Source of the DNA: Roseibium aquae
GTDB lineage: Bacteria; Pseudomonadota; Alphaproteobacteria; Rhizobiales; Stappiaceae
NCBI RefSeq assembly: GCF_008711285.1
Contig: NZ_VXDC01000010.1
Coordinates: 93,716 to 157,715, forward strand
Direction of reading: 5' to 3'
Length of the DNA: 64,000 bases
The translations under genes were made by a program, and so were the position numbers. Shown here piece after piece: positions 1-8,454 of the stretch; position 1 is the first letter of the stretch; each line of letters starts with the position of its first letter. Below the pieces are notes generated by a model. That model was not told the DNA's origin. It made no database searches and saw only the letters and a list, made by a program, of their open reading frames with translations.

Positions 1-568
1 GGTTGAGCGCCCGGTGGGCCCAGTCGGCCTTGCGCAGAAACCCGCCAATTGTGCCGCCAAACAGTGCGACCGCCCCAAAAACCATCACGGTGGCCGCAAT
101 GAAAACAACCCCGAGCAGGCCGATCTGAAGCGCGACCGATCCATGTGCCGGGTCGGCGAATTGCGGCAGAAACGCCAGGAAGAAGATTGCCACCTTCGGG
201 TTGGTCACATTCATGACAATGCCGCGCCTGTACAGCGCCGCAAGCGGCAATTTGGGTGCCGCCCCATTGCCGATCCCCGTGGCCCCGGCCCGCCAGGCAC
301 CAATGGCCAGGTAGAGCAGATAGCCCGCACCAAGGACTTTGAGCGCGGTGAAGGCGGCGGCGGAGGTTTCAAAAATCGCGGCAACACCGAGCGCAACGGC
401 TGCCGTGTGGACCAGCAGGCCGCTGCACAGGCCAAGCGTCACGACAAAGCCCGCCATCCTGCCATGAAGCGCGGACTGGGTCAGAACGAATAGATTGTCA
501 GGTCCCGGTGCAGCGCCCAGTGCCAGCGCCGCCACGAAAAACACGCTCAAAACGTCGATTGGAATCAC
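1..568 (-). CDS. LysE/RhtB-family amino-acid exporter, 3' end outside window
   Basis: Inner-membrane exporter of the LysE/RhtB superfamily, which expels amino acids or related small molecules. The visible 189 codons start at a GTG (568) preceded by GGAGGT at good spacing. The N-terminus carries the family motif AAPGPDNLFVLTQS, followed by hydrophobic segments near residues 37-60, 65-80 and 115-185, and the conserved MNVTNPKVAIFF stretch. Family members are about 205 residues, so only some 15-20 C-terminal residues lie beyond the left edge. It runs in the same direction as the hydrolase and nik genes upstream, but a gap of about 130 bp separates it from the hydrolase. The substrate cannot be told from the sequence. 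Confidence 0.85.
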   Translation of the reverse strand, partial: MIPIDVLSVFFVAALALGAAPGPDNLFVLTQSALHGRMAGFVVTLGLCSGLLVHTAAVALGVAAIFETSAAAFTALKVLGAGYLLYLAIGAWRAGATGIGNGAAPKLPLAALYRRGIVMNVTNPKVAIFFLAFLPQFADPAHGSVALQIGLLGVVFIAATVMVFGAVALFGGTIGGFLRKADWAHRALN

Positions 569-699
569 GCAACCTCCAGCAAGACAAAGTCGTTTTTGGT
601 CCCCAAAGTAAAAGGCTCGATCCTCAGAAAAGCCACGCGGGAGCAAGAAGCGGGGCGTTGGCCTGAATGACCGGGATCCGCAGCGGCGAAACCGGCGGC

Positions 700-1659
700 C
701 TATCGCCGGTTTGCCTGATCCCAGGCCCAATCGGTGATGGCATCCTCGGCCGCGACCAGTTCGACCGCCACAAGGCCGCTTGCCAGATCCATGCACGCAT
801 CTGAAGAATAGCCCAGATCGCCGCCCGAATGCCCCGCGATGCCGTCCTCGATCTCGATGCCCATACCATACCTCTCTCCGGCAGGATCGGCCATCATCGC
901 AGTGAGCAGATCGTCTGGCAGAAGACTGCGTTCGGCAAACAGCGCCCGGTAGAAGCGGGCGACATCCCGGGCGGAGGCGATAACCCCTCCATCTCCCAAA
1001 CCGGCGCCGGAATAATAGCGGCGCACCAGACTGGCGGCCGAATGGCCCTGGCCGAAGGGAGGCGGAAGCGGACGGCTGCCAAAGACGAAGCTATCGGTCA
1101 GCCCCGCCGGCTCGAATACCTCTGCCTCCAGCACCGCCGCGTAGGACAAGCCGGTCGCACGCTCCAGTATCGCGCCCAGAAGCACGTAGTTCGTGTTCGA
1201 ATAGTCGAACCGCTCGCCGGGAGCAAACAACGCCGGACGTCCACCGGCGGCGCGCAGCGCACCGTCAGTTGTCTGAACGACCGCCGGATCTTCCAGCACC
1301 GCGTCCAGCCACGCATCGTCCATGTAGTCGGGCAAGCCGCTCGTCATGGTCAGAAGGTGGCGCAGGCGCACGCCCGGCAAGCCGCCGAACAGGTCTGTGG
1401 TCGACGGCGGAACAAGACGCGCGACCTCGTCGTCCAGTCCGAACGCCCCGCGCTGCACCAGCCGGAGCACGGCCACGGCGGTAAAGGTCTTGCCGAGGGA
1501 GGCGATGGCAAACGGTGTGTCGGCCGCCGCGCCCGATCCTGCCTCGACGACGGCGAAGGTATCGCCCTGCCCGATCAGCCTGACAAACGGATCCGCTTTC
1601 AACGGTCCGGCAGAGCCGAACGCCAAAAGCCAAACCATCAAGAGCGTTGCAAAACGCAT
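700..1659 (-). CDS. Exported serine hydrolase, beta-lactamase / DD-carboxypeptidase fold
   Basis: A 319-residue protein of the serine beta-lactamase-like (class C / AmpH type) superfamily. A signal peptide (MRFATLLMVWLLAFGSAG) points to the periplasm. The active-site set is visible: SLGK (SxxK nucleophile motif), YSNTNY (YxN) and HSGGD (HxG, in place of KTG). I chose the ATG at 1659, preceded by AGGGTGG, over an in-frame ATG at 1689 with a poor ribosome site. Members include esterases, peptidases and true beta-lactamases, and the sequence alone does not decide between them. It lies about 90 bp downstream of the nik-like operon on the same strand and may be co-transcribed with it. Confidence 0.8.
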   Translation of the reverse strand: MRFATLLMVWLLAFGSAGPLKADPFVRLIGQGDTFAVVEAGSGAAADTPFAIASLGKTFTAVAVLRLVQRGAFGLDDEVARLVPPSTTDLFGGLPGVRLRHLLTMTSGLPDYMDDAWLDAVLEDPAVVQTTDGALRAAGGRPALFAPGERFDYSNTNYVLLGAILERATGLSYAAVLEAEVFEPAGLTDSFVFGSRPLPPPFGQGHSAASLVRRYYSGAGLGDGGVIASARDVARFYRALFAERSLLPDDLLTAMMADPAGERYGMGIEIEDGIAGHSGGDLGYSSDACMDLASGLVAVELVAAEDAITDWAWDQANRR

Positions 1660-1747
1660 CACCGCCACCCTGTTTTTCTGACTTGCCATCTACGAACCGG
1701 ACTTCCGCAGCCGTCAATGGCCTTGTGACGCCCCCCGGGAACCTTTT

Positions 1748-2371
1748 TCACGCAATCCCGGCAGGAGCGAATTTGCCGTGCTGAAGTTGCATGACCAGAT
1801 CCGCATGCCGTCTCAAAAAGCCGTAGTTGTGGCTGATCACCAAGATCCCCATTCCGCGCCGGGCGAGCGCTCTCAAGGCGGTCATCATGTCTTCGGCGGA
1901 AAGCGCGTCCAAGGGCGCGGTGATCTCGTCGCAGATCAGATAGCGGGTCGTTGGCAGGACGAGGCGGGCAAGCGACACCCGCGCCAGTTCACCGCCCGAG
2001 AGTTCACGCGGAAATCGGTCCCGCCATTCGGGACGGATCCCGAGTGCTTCCAGCATTCCCTGATCGGGAGCGCCGCCGTTTTCCAGAATTCGCCCCACCC
2101 GCCAGCGCGGGTCGATGGACAGTTCCGAAGCCTGCGGGGCGTATTGCACAGGACACGGCCGGCCCGGACCAAAGCCGACTGGCGCGCCATCAGCCTCGAT
2201 ATGCCCTGACAACGGCGCAAGATGACCCGCAAGAATGCGCCCGAGCGTCGACTTGCCGGTGCCGGATGGTCCCACCAGTCCTGCAATCTGCCCAGGTGCC
2301 AGGAAGAGATCGGCATGGTCCAGCACTTTGACAGCACCGAAGCGATGGGTGATCGCGGTGGCTTTCAGCAC
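1748..2371 (-). CDS. nikE: ABC transporter ATP-binding protein, NikE-like
   Basis: Second ATPase of a nickel/peptide-type ABC importer, energising the NikB/NikC-like channel from the cytoplasm. It shows Walker A GPSGTGKST, signature LSGGELARVSLARL and Walker B YLICDEITAPLD. At 207 residues it is short for NikE/DppF (usually 250 or more) and lacks the C-terminal oligopeptide extension. The start is GTG at 2371, overlapping the upstream ATPase stop by seven bases (GTGCTGA), which implies translational coupling. It is the last gene of the five-gene operon. Confidence 0.85.
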   Translation of the reverse strand: MLKATAITHRFGAVKVLDHADLFLAPGQIAGLVGPSGTGKSTLGRILAGHLAPLSGHIEADGAPVGFGPGRPCPVQYAPQASELSIDPRWRVGRILENGGAPDQGMLEALGIRPEWRDRFPRELSGGELARVSLARLVLPTTRYLICDEITAPLDALSAEDMMTALRALARRGMGILVISHNYGFLRRHADLVMQLQHGKFAPAGIA

Positions 2372-3096
2372 GATGCCCCCACCTCCTGCGCCTGCCAGAG
2401 CCTGCGGGAGAACGGGTGGGCGAGCGCTGCGCCATCCCCGGAAAAGGCCTTGCCCGGCGCGGTCTCGACCGGGCGGCCAGCCTCCAGCACAGTGACGGTC
2501 CGGGAAACCGACGAAAGGCGCGGCAGGTCATGGCTGATGACGATGATCCCGTAGCCCTCGGCCGCCAGGTCCGCCATCAGCGCCATGATGCGGTCCGCGC
2601 TGGCCGCATCCAGACCCGATGTCGGCTCATCCGCAATGAGCCATCGCGCGCTGGTGGCAAGTGCCGTGGCAAGGCAGGCCCGCCGGGCCATCCCCCCCGA
2701 CAGTTCATGCGGCCATGCGTCAAGGACGCGAGGCGCCAAACCGAGGCGGGAGAGAAGGTCGGGCGCATCCACCGATGTGCCCCCAAGCCGGGCAAAACGG
2801 GCCAGCTGGGTTCCGATGCGCGCAAGCGGGTCAAGGGCATCCAGGCCCTGCGGCGCCAGCGCGACCGTTTGAGGCGCGGGGATTTTACCGCCGACGGTTA
2901 TCCTTCCCGTTGCCTCGGCATTTCGCGGCAAGGTGCCGGCGATCGCGGCGGCGATCAGGCTTTTCCCGGCCCCCGATGCGCCGCAAAGCCCGGTGACGGC
3001 ACCGGATGGCGCGGCCAGGTCGAGGTGCTCAAGGACGGTGAGCATCGGTGCCCTGTGGCGCCGGAACCGGACACATAGATCTTCGATTTCCAGCAT
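2365..3096 (-). CDS. nikD: ABC transporter ATP-binding protein, NikD-like
   Basis: First ATPase of the importer, 243 residues. Visible motifs are Walker A GASGAGKS, Q-loop region LAPQGLDALDPL, signature LSGGMARRACLA and Walker B WLIADEPTSGLD with the following D-loop, then the switch histidine in VISHD. The ATG at 3096 overlaps the permease stop as TAATG. The reading frame is open about 36 codons further upstream, but the extension lies inside the permease gene and has no homology. It should pair with the shorter NikE-like ATPase. Confidence 0.87.
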   Translation of the reverse strand: MLEIEDLCVRFRRHRAPMLTVLEHLDLAAPSGAVTGLCGASGAGKSLIAAAIAGTLPRNAEATGRITVGGKIPAPQTVALAPQGLDALDPLARIGTQLARFARLGGTSVDAPDLLSRLGLAPRVLDAWPHELSGGMARRACLATALATSARWLIADEPTSGLDAASADRIMALMADLAAEGYGIIVISHDLPRLSSVSRTVTVLEAGRPVETAPGKAFSGDGAALAHPFSRRLWQAQEVGASC

Positions 3097-3965
3097 TAGG
3101 CTCCCCCGTCCACCGGATCGGCGGCGCGGCGAAGCGACTCGCCAAAGACTTCGAAAGAGAGCGCCAGAAAAACGAGGCCTAGACCGGGAAACACGGCTAC
3201 CCACCAGTGGCCAGCCATCAGGCCGCGCAGCGAATCGGCGAGCATCACCCCAATCGAGGGCAGATGCGGCTCGATGCCCAGACCGATGAAGGACAGACCC
3301 GCCTCATGCAGGATCGCATGCGGGAAGATCAAGACGAAACCCACGACCACTTGGGGCAGCAAATGGGGCGCAAGGTGATACCGGGCCACCCAGAACCGGG
3401 AGCGGCCCAGGGCGCGCGAGATCCGCACGTAGTCGGCGGCCGCGACGGTCTGGGCCTCATGCCGCAGAACACGGCAGAGCCGGGGCCAATGTGTCAGCGC
3501 AACACCCAGAATGACCCCGGACATCCCGCCGCCCGCCGCATAGGCCACCATCAGAACCAGCACGAAATGCGGCAGCCCCAAAGCCAGTTCGGTCAACACT
3601 CCGACCGCGCGTTCGGCCAGCCGGCTGAAGGTCGCGGCGAGTGCCAGCGTCACGGCAATCAGGGTAGAAATCGCGGCTGCGGCAAGGCCCACCTGAGCGC
3701 TCACGGCGAGCGCGGTCAGCGTGCGGGCAAGAACGTCGCGGCCCAGCAGGTCGGTGCCGAAGGGGGCCGCCAACGAGGGACCGAGCCCACGCGCCGCGGG
3801 GTTCAGATGAAGCGGGTCGAGAGGCAGAAACGGGGCAGCGGTCACCAGGGCCAGAATTCCCGCGACAACCGCCCCGCGCCGAACAAGCTGGCGTCTGGCC
3901 GCACCGCGCCGCACAGGCATGTCCTGCGGCGCACCGGCGCACTGTTGCATGATGGTTTCAGTCAT
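3096..3965 (-). CDS. nikC: ABC transporter permease, NikC-like
   Basis: Inner-membrane permease of the nickel/dipeptide importer family (BPD_transp_1), 289 residues. It has an N-terminal membrane segment, the GTDLLGRDVLART signature typical of NikC/DppC, several further membrane helices, and the EAA-type loop (DYVRISRALGRSRFW) that contacts the ATPases. The ATG at 3965 sits eight bases inside the upstream nikB-like gene. An in-frame ATG 66 bases earlier would add only an arginine-rich, non-homologous leader inside nikB. Confidence 0.87.
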   Translation of the reverse strand: MTETIMQQCAGAPQDMPVRRGAARRQLVRRGAVVAGILALVTAAPFLPLDPLHLNPAARGLGPSLAAPFGTDLLGRDVLARTLTALAVSAQVGLAAAAISTLIAVTLALAATFSRLAERAVGVLTELALGLPHFVLVLMVAYAAGGGMSGVILGVALTHWPRLCRVLRHEAQTVAAADYVRISRALGRSRFWVARYHLAPHLLPQVVVGFVLIFPHAILHEAGLSFIGLGIEPHLPSIGVMLADSLRGLMAGHWWVAVFPGLGLVFLALSFEVFGESLRRAADPVDGGA

Positions 3966-4950
3966 GGCGCGCCTCCGGCCGCAGACGCGGGTCGAGCACG
4001 CGCGCGGCGACATCGGCCAGAAGATTGCCAATGAAAACGAACAGCAGGGTCGCCAGCGCGATACCCATCAGCAACGGCGCATCCGCGCCCAATGCGGCCT
4101 GAACCGTCGCCTGCCCCAGCCCCGGCCATGCGAACACGGTTTCGGCCAGCACCGATCCGCCAAACAGTTCGCCGGCGCCTGCAAGATGAACCGTCAAAGC
4201 GGGCCCAAGGGCATGGCGCAGCCCGGGCCCGAAGGCCAGCCAGACCCGTCCGGCCCCATGCGCTGCCAGATGGCTGCCGGCCGGGCTGTCGAGGAAGGCC
4301 ACAAGGCGCTGGCGGGTATGAAGGATCAGCGGCGAAATGCCGACGACCGACACGGCCACGACCGGCAGGACCAGATGTTGCAAACGGTCGGCAAGACCCA
4401 CCTCTGCCGCGGTCAGGCCCGGCGGTGCCGCGCAGCAGGCCGGAAGCAGACCGAGGCCAACGGCGAAGATCGCGATCAGCAGCAGCGCGATCCAGAAACC
4501 CGGACTGGCCGCCAGAACGACCGCGACACCCCGGATGATCCGGTCGGGCCAGCGCCCGCGTGTCGCCGCGGCGATCAGGCCCAGCGCGGTCCCGGCCGCG
4601 AAGGAGAACAAGAACGCCGCACCGACAAGCGTCAGCGAAGCTGGAAACCGGTCCGCTATGACCTGTGTGACCGGGGCATTGAAGGTGATCGAATCGCCCA
4701 GATCGCCGGACAGCGCGTTGCCTGCCCACACCAGGAAACGTTCATGCGCCGGCGCATCGAGCCCCCATACCGCCGCTATGGCCTCGCGCTGTTCCGGCCC
4801 GACCAAGGCAACGCGCGCGCCGACATAGGCCTGCACTGGATCGATGGGCGCGAGCGACACCAGCGTGAAGAGGCCCACCGACGCAAGCGGCACGAGCCAC
4901 AAGAGCCGCACCGCCCGGTCATAGAGCAAAGGAACCAGCCAGCCTTTCAC
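3958..4950 (-). CDS. nikB: ABC transporter permease, NikB-like
   Basis: First permease of the importer, about 330 residues. The N-terminus has the DppB/NikB pattern: one helix (VRLLWLVPLASVGLFTLVSL) followed by PIDPVQAYVG and the GDLGDSITFNAPVT motif. The start is taken as GTG at 4950, which forms a GTGA overlap with the stop of the binding-protein gene. The longer open frame to 5052 lies inside nikA and adds only non-homologous residues. The EAA loop is less obvious than in the partner permease (HLAAHGAGRVWLAFGPGL). Confidence 0.85.
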   Translation of the reverse strand: MKGWLVPLLYDRAVRLLWLVPLASVGLFTLVSLAPIDPVQAYVGARVALVGPEQREAIAAVWGLDAPAHERFLVWAGNALSGDLGDSITFNAPVTQVIADRFPASLTLVGAAFLFSFAAGTALGLIAAATRGRWPDRIIRGVAVVLAASPGFWIALLLIAIFAVGLGLLPACCAAPPGLTAAEVGLADRLQHLVLPVVAVSVVGISPLILHTRQRLVAFLDSPAGSHLAAHGAGRVWLAFGPGLRHALGPALTVHLAGAGELFGGSVLAETVFAWPGLGQATVQAALGADAPLLMGIALATLLFVFIGNLLADVAARVLDPRLRPEARHD

Positions 4951-6515
4951 TGGCAGGTCCAGCGCCAGTCTTGCAGGTTCCAGGTGATCGGAAACCCGTG
5001 TCCATGCGGGTGAATCTGGCTCGCTCCGGTGTCGAGGCACTCGGAGACCCAATAGCTATGCTCAAGATTCACAAGCCAGGCCCAGGCGGCATCCCCCCGG
5101 GCGCCAAACCCGGTGGATCCGTCCCATTGGGCCGCCTGCCACATCGGGAGCGATGCCTCGAAACTGTTCGCCGCCTCGGCGGCCTCCAGATACGCATCGA
5201 CCGTCGGGTTCGAATAAAAGCCGGTATTCACCCACCCCAGCCCCGCGTTCGAGGAATGGTAGAGGCTGTATATCTCGAGCGGATCGTGGGCGCCCCATCC
5301 GAAGACCACGGCGTTGGCGTGCATCATGACCTCGATCTCGTCCCAGCTCCGTCCGGAGGGCTTGGCATCGATGCCGATCGCCTGCAGTTGTTGCGCGGCC
5401 CCAAGGGCAAGCGCCTGCCGGGTGCTGTCGGAGGCCGGATACACAATGGTGAACTCCGCCCTGAGATCGCCGCGCTCCACAATGCCGTCACCGTTTGCGT
5501 CCTGCCAGCCGGCGGCCTCCAGAACGGCCGCCGCCGCGATCGGGTCGGCACCTGGCAGATATCCGGCTGGATTGTCCCAGGGCAGCCCGTCGGCCGGACC
5601 ATAGGCCGGCCGGCCATGTCCGGCGAGCGCCAACTGCACGAGGGCCTCCCGATCCAGCGCCAGGTTCACGGCCCGGCGGATCGCCGGATCGGCGGTCACA
5701 TCGTTGCCGATGGGATGTCCGGCATCCGTGGTCTGCCCCTCGTCCGGCACCATCGGGAACATCACCCCCCTGTTGTCAACAGTCTCCACATGCAGCACCC
5801 GCATGCCGGCGGGAGCCCAATCCGCCTGGATCGGCGGCACCGCGACCAGATGCGCCTCGCCCGTTCGGGCCAGGGAGAGATTCGTTTCTTCCCCGCCAAA
5901 GACGAAACTGACGCGCTCGAAAGGGCTGGCTCCGCCATGCCAGTGGGGATTCGGCTCCACTACCAGCTGCTCTCCCTCGCGCCATTCGACCATACGGAAC
6001 GGACCAGCCCCCAGCGGTTCGCGGGAATAGGTCTCGCCATAGGCGGAAGCGGGCACGATGCCCAGAGAAGCGAGGTGGCTGATAAATGTGATCCGTGGCT
6101 GGCGAAGGTGCAGTTCGACCGTGTTGGGGCCGGTGGCCCGGGCTTGCGCCAAAACGCTCAGATCAGCCAGTCCGCCTGCGTCACGCGCGGTGTTGAAGGT
6201 GAAGGCGACATCCTCGGCGGTCAGCGCCGTGCCATCAGAAAAGCGCGCATCTTCGCGCAGCACGATCCGCCAGGTCAGCCGGTCCTCCGACAATTCCCAG
6301 AACGTGGCGAGATCGCCTTCCAGTTCCAGACCGGCACCGCGCCGCAGGAGCGTTGCCTGAAAAAGCGGATTGCCATAGCGGCCCCAGCCCATGATCGGAT
6401 CAAAGCCGGCGTCCGGTTCGCCGCCGACCGCGAGCACTAGGGAGCGCGCCTCGGCAGGGACCGGTTGAACGGCCGCGAGGGACAGGGCGATGGCGGCGAG
6501 GGGAATGTATTTCAT
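4947..6515 (-). CDS. nikA: Periplasmic substrate-binding protein, NikA-like (SBP family 5)
   Basis: A 522-residue periplasmic binding protein that delivers its ligand to the permeases. A signal peptide ends near AEA (MKYIPLAAIALSLAAVQPVP). The family-5 pattern follows: GWGRYGNPLFQATLL, then TWRIVLREDARFSDGT and EPNPHWHGG. NikA proteins bind nickel as a chelate, so the true ligand could be a metallophore or a peptide. The nickel label rests on the adjacent NikR operator and nikR-like gene. First gene of the operon, with its start 12 bases from the operator. Confidence 0.85.
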   Translation of the reverse strand: MKYIPLAAIALSLAAVQPVPAEARSLVLAVGGEPDAGFDPIMGWGRYGNPLFQATLLRRGAGLELEGDLATFWELSEDRLTWRIVLREDARFSDGTALTAEDVAFTFNTARDAGGLADLSVLAQARATGPNTVELHLRQPRITFISHLASLGIVPASAYGETYSREPLGAGPFRMVEWREGEQLVVEPNPHWHGGASPFERVSFVFGGEETNLSLARTGEAHLVAVPPIQADWAPAGMRVLHVETVDNRGVMFPMVPDEGQTTDAGHPIGNDVTADPAIRRAVNLALDREALVQLALAGHGRPAYGPADGLPWDNPAGYLPGADPIAAAAVLEAAGWQDANGDGIVERGDLRAEFTIVYPASDSTRQALALGAAQQLQAIGIDAKPSGRSWDEIEVMMHANAVVFGWGAHDPLEIYSLYHSSNAGLGWVNTGFYSNPTVDAYLEAAEAANSFEASLPMWQAAQWDGSTGFGARGDAAWAWLVNLEHSYWVSECLDTGASQIHPHGHGFPITWNLQDWRWTCQ

Positions 6516-6526
6516 GACGACTGCTA

Positions 6527-6554
6527 GTATGAATTTCTTATTATTTTTTCATAC
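6527..6554. promoter_or_regulatory. NikR operator, GTATGA-N16-TCATAC
   Basis: The half-sites GTATGA (6527-6532) and TCATAC (6549-6554) are separated by exactly 16 bases. This matches the operator described for E. coli NikR in both sequence and spacing. It lies between the divergent nikA-like and nikR-like genes and covers the -10 element of the nikA promoter and the probable transcription start. That geometry fits repression of the transporter operon. Confidence 0.85.
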
Positions 6555-6575
6555 CTAAGATGCAGTTTTTGTCAA
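6548..6575 (-). promoter_or_regulatory. Sigma-70-type promoter of the nik-like operon
   Basis: On the minus strand a TTGACA -35 box (6575-6570) is followed after 16 bases by a TATGAA -10 box (6553-6548). Initiation would fall near 6541, giving a leader of about 25 bases. The -10 box shares bases with one half of the NikR operator. Confidence 0.7.
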
Positions 6576-6637
6576 TCGGTGATTGCCTGGGGCGCGAGTT
6601 CACCCGATGCTGAGAGAAAATCCGCAAGAGATTCATC

Positions 6638-7099
6638 ATGAAACGCATAACAATCACTCTGGATGACAGCCTGCTGGCCGAGATCGATTCCCACATGGAG
6701 GTCTGCGGTGCGACCAACAGGTCGGAAGCGATCCGCGATCTGGTCGCGCGCAGTCTCAGCCCGAAGGCACCCCGGGATGCCCAGTGCATTGGCGTGGCAA
6801 GCTACGCGCTTGATCCGGGCATGCGCGATCTGGGGCTAAAGGTTCCGAAGGTGCGCCAGGACCACCACAACCGGGTCGCGGCCGCCCTGTCGGTTCCGGT
6901 TGATCATTCCAGTTCCCTTGAGGTCACGGTCCTGAAGGGGCCTGTCGGCGACGTCGAGGCAATCGCCAACACCCTGTTTCTGGAGCGGGGGGTCAAGCAT
7001 GGCCGGCTGACGCTCGTCCCGCTTGCGGAAGATGGCACGGCGCACAGCCACGGCGACGGCCACATGCACCGTCACCTGCAAATCGCCGACCGTTTCTGA
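6638..7099 (+). CDS. nikR: NikR-like ribbon-helix-helix regulator lacking classical nickel ligands
   Basis: A 153-residue NikR/CopG-family regulator. Residues 3-40 form the ribbon-helix-helix domain (KRITITLDDSLL, NRSEAIRDLV). Residues 60-128 form the ACT-like metal/tetramer domain (SSLEVTVLKG, ERGVKHGRLTL). Aligned with E. coli NikR (recalled, not computed), the ligands His76, His87, His89 and Cys95 correspond to Gln74, Ser85, Pro87 and Ser93. An unusual His-rich tail carries His136, 138, 142, 144 and 146 (HSHGDGHMHRH). The gene diverges from the nik-like operon and presumably binds the operator at 6527-6554. It may sense nickel through the tail, sense another metal, or act without metal. 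Confidence 0.85.
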   Translation: MKRITITLDDSLLAEIDSHMEVCGATNRSEAIRDLVARSLSPKAPRDAQCIGVASYALDPGMRDLGLKVPKVRQDHHNRVAAALSVPVDHSSSLEVTVLKGPVGDVEAIANTLFLERGVKHGRLTLVPLAEDGTAHSHGDGHMHRHLQIADRF

Positions 7100-7183
7100 G
7101 CGCCCCCTGCCGGCACCGGGTCACACCGGGTGCAGGGCGGAATTCAGATGCAAAGCGGGGGCCTTGCCGAAACGGCCCAAGCC

Positions 7184-8347
7184 CTAGCCGTTGAGGGGCT
7201 GAAGATAGGAGACCGGCGCGGGCTGAAAGTTCCTGGAAACGGCGGCGATCCGGTGGATGGCCCGGTCGAGGGACGACTTCAGATGATCTTCCAGAGCCCG
7301 CGCGGCCCCTTCCTCGTTGCCGCCCACCACATGCTCGAGAATGGTGATATGCTCCGGAAGGAAGGGTTCCACAGGATAAAGCTGCGGTGCGCACTCATAA
7401 AGAAAGCTATGGGCGATCAACAGCGACTGATAGTGCCGCAACGTCTCCATCAGGATGCCATTTCCGCAAAACCCTAGAAGCGTCACGTGAATCTCGGTCT
7501 CCAGGCGGTCCAGTGCGGCGCCGTCAAGCTCGGAGGAGCTGCCCAGCGCCTCCAAGTGAACGTCCAGAAGCCCCTGCGCCAGGTCTTTGGGAATGCGCGG
7601 AAAGGCGTTGACGAGCGCAGCCGGCTCCAGAACCCAGCGGAGTTCGTAGAGTTCACCGACATGGTCCGGGGTCAAACCCGGCGCGATCCAGTGACCGCGC
7701 CCGTCCTTGCGAAGGATGCCACGCTGGTTGAGCCGCGCGATCACGTCACGGGCCACCGTCCGGCTGACGCCATAGGCCCGTGCCAGTTCAGCCTCGATCA
7801 CCCGCCAGGAGGCGAAGGCGGTCCGGGCAACGATCGTGCTTTCGATTTCGTCGTAAATCCCTTCCCAACTGGCCGCTGCCTCGAGCGGGCCACCGTCGAA
7901 GGCGCCGACGGGACCTCCCCCTTTTCGCCCCCCCTGACCGGCGACCAGGATCGCGGCTTCGCGGGCGCCCGGCGCGACGACAAATCCGCGCCGGCCCGCC
8001 GGGTCCAGCAGCCCCTCCCCGACAAGCACGGACAAGGCCTGGCGCGCCGGCGGGCGGCTGATCCCGAACCGGCTGGCCACCCGTGTCTCCATCAGCCGCG
8101 CCCCGGGAGGCAGCACGCCGGATGCAATTTCCTCGGTCAGGATCCGATGCACCCTTTCGTGCAGGCGCAATCGCGCGCCGGATTTGGTCAGCGCGTCCAT
8201 CTCCCGCATGTCCCCTGCCCGGTCCGCTTCCCCGCCGCGATCCCGCGTCCCGTCAATCGCCCTCATGGTCAAATCTGTCCCTGCCTTCAGCCCGCGGATC
8301 CCTGTTTCATTTTCGCCGAGCCGGGTCCGATTTGAAAGACGGGCCAT
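7184..8347 (-). CDS. GntR/FadR-family regulator with two winged-helix domains
   Basis: A transcription factor of about 387 residues, unusually long for GntR (normally about 230). The first winged helix lies near residues 62-127 (VASRFGISRPPARQALSVL) and the second near 163-223 (ELARAYGVSRTVARDVIARL). A FCD-like ligand domain (LRWVLEPAAL onward) fills the rest. It diverges from the SDR-Ldh2-TRAP operon and is its likely regulator. The start is uncertain: the ATG at 8347 has a weak site, while in-frame ATGs at 8266 and 8209 (the latter after AGGGGAC) are alternatives that keep all domains. Confidence 0.8.
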   Translation of the reverse strand: MARLSNRTRLGENETGIRGLKAGTDLTMRAIDGTRDRGGEADRAGDMREMDALTKSGARLRLHERVHRILTEEIASGVLPPGARLMETRVASRFGISRPPARQALSVLVGEGLLDPAGRRGFVVAPGAREAAILVAGQGGRKGGGPVGAFDGGPLEAAASWEGIYDEIESTIVARTAFASWRVIEAELARAYGVSRTVARDVIARLNQRGILRKDGRGHWIAPGLTPDHVGELYELRWVLEPAALVNAFPRIPKDLAQGLLDVHLEALGSSSELDGAALDRLETEIHVTLLGFCGNGILMETLRHYQSLLIAHSFLYECAPQLYPVEPFLPEHITILEHVVGGNEEGAARALEDHLKSSLDRAIHRIAAVSRNFQPAPVSYLQPLNG

Positions 8348-8407
8348 CGATTTTCCCAAAAGGAGAAAACTGAACCGCTTGCAACCCCTCGTAAAAACGT
8401 CTAGTGT

Positions 8408-8418
8408 GTACAAAGTAC
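8408..8418. promoter_or_regulatory. Candidate GntR operator, GTAC-AAA-GTAC
   Basis: A short palindrome, GTACAAAGTAC, lies between the divergent GntR and SDR genes, about 37 bases before the SDR start. FadR-type regulators usually bind short GT/AC inverted repeats, so this is the best candidate site, by position only. Confidence 0.35.
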
Positions 8419-8454
8419 GATTTAGTGTTACCCAAAACTCAAGGAACGAAAAGC

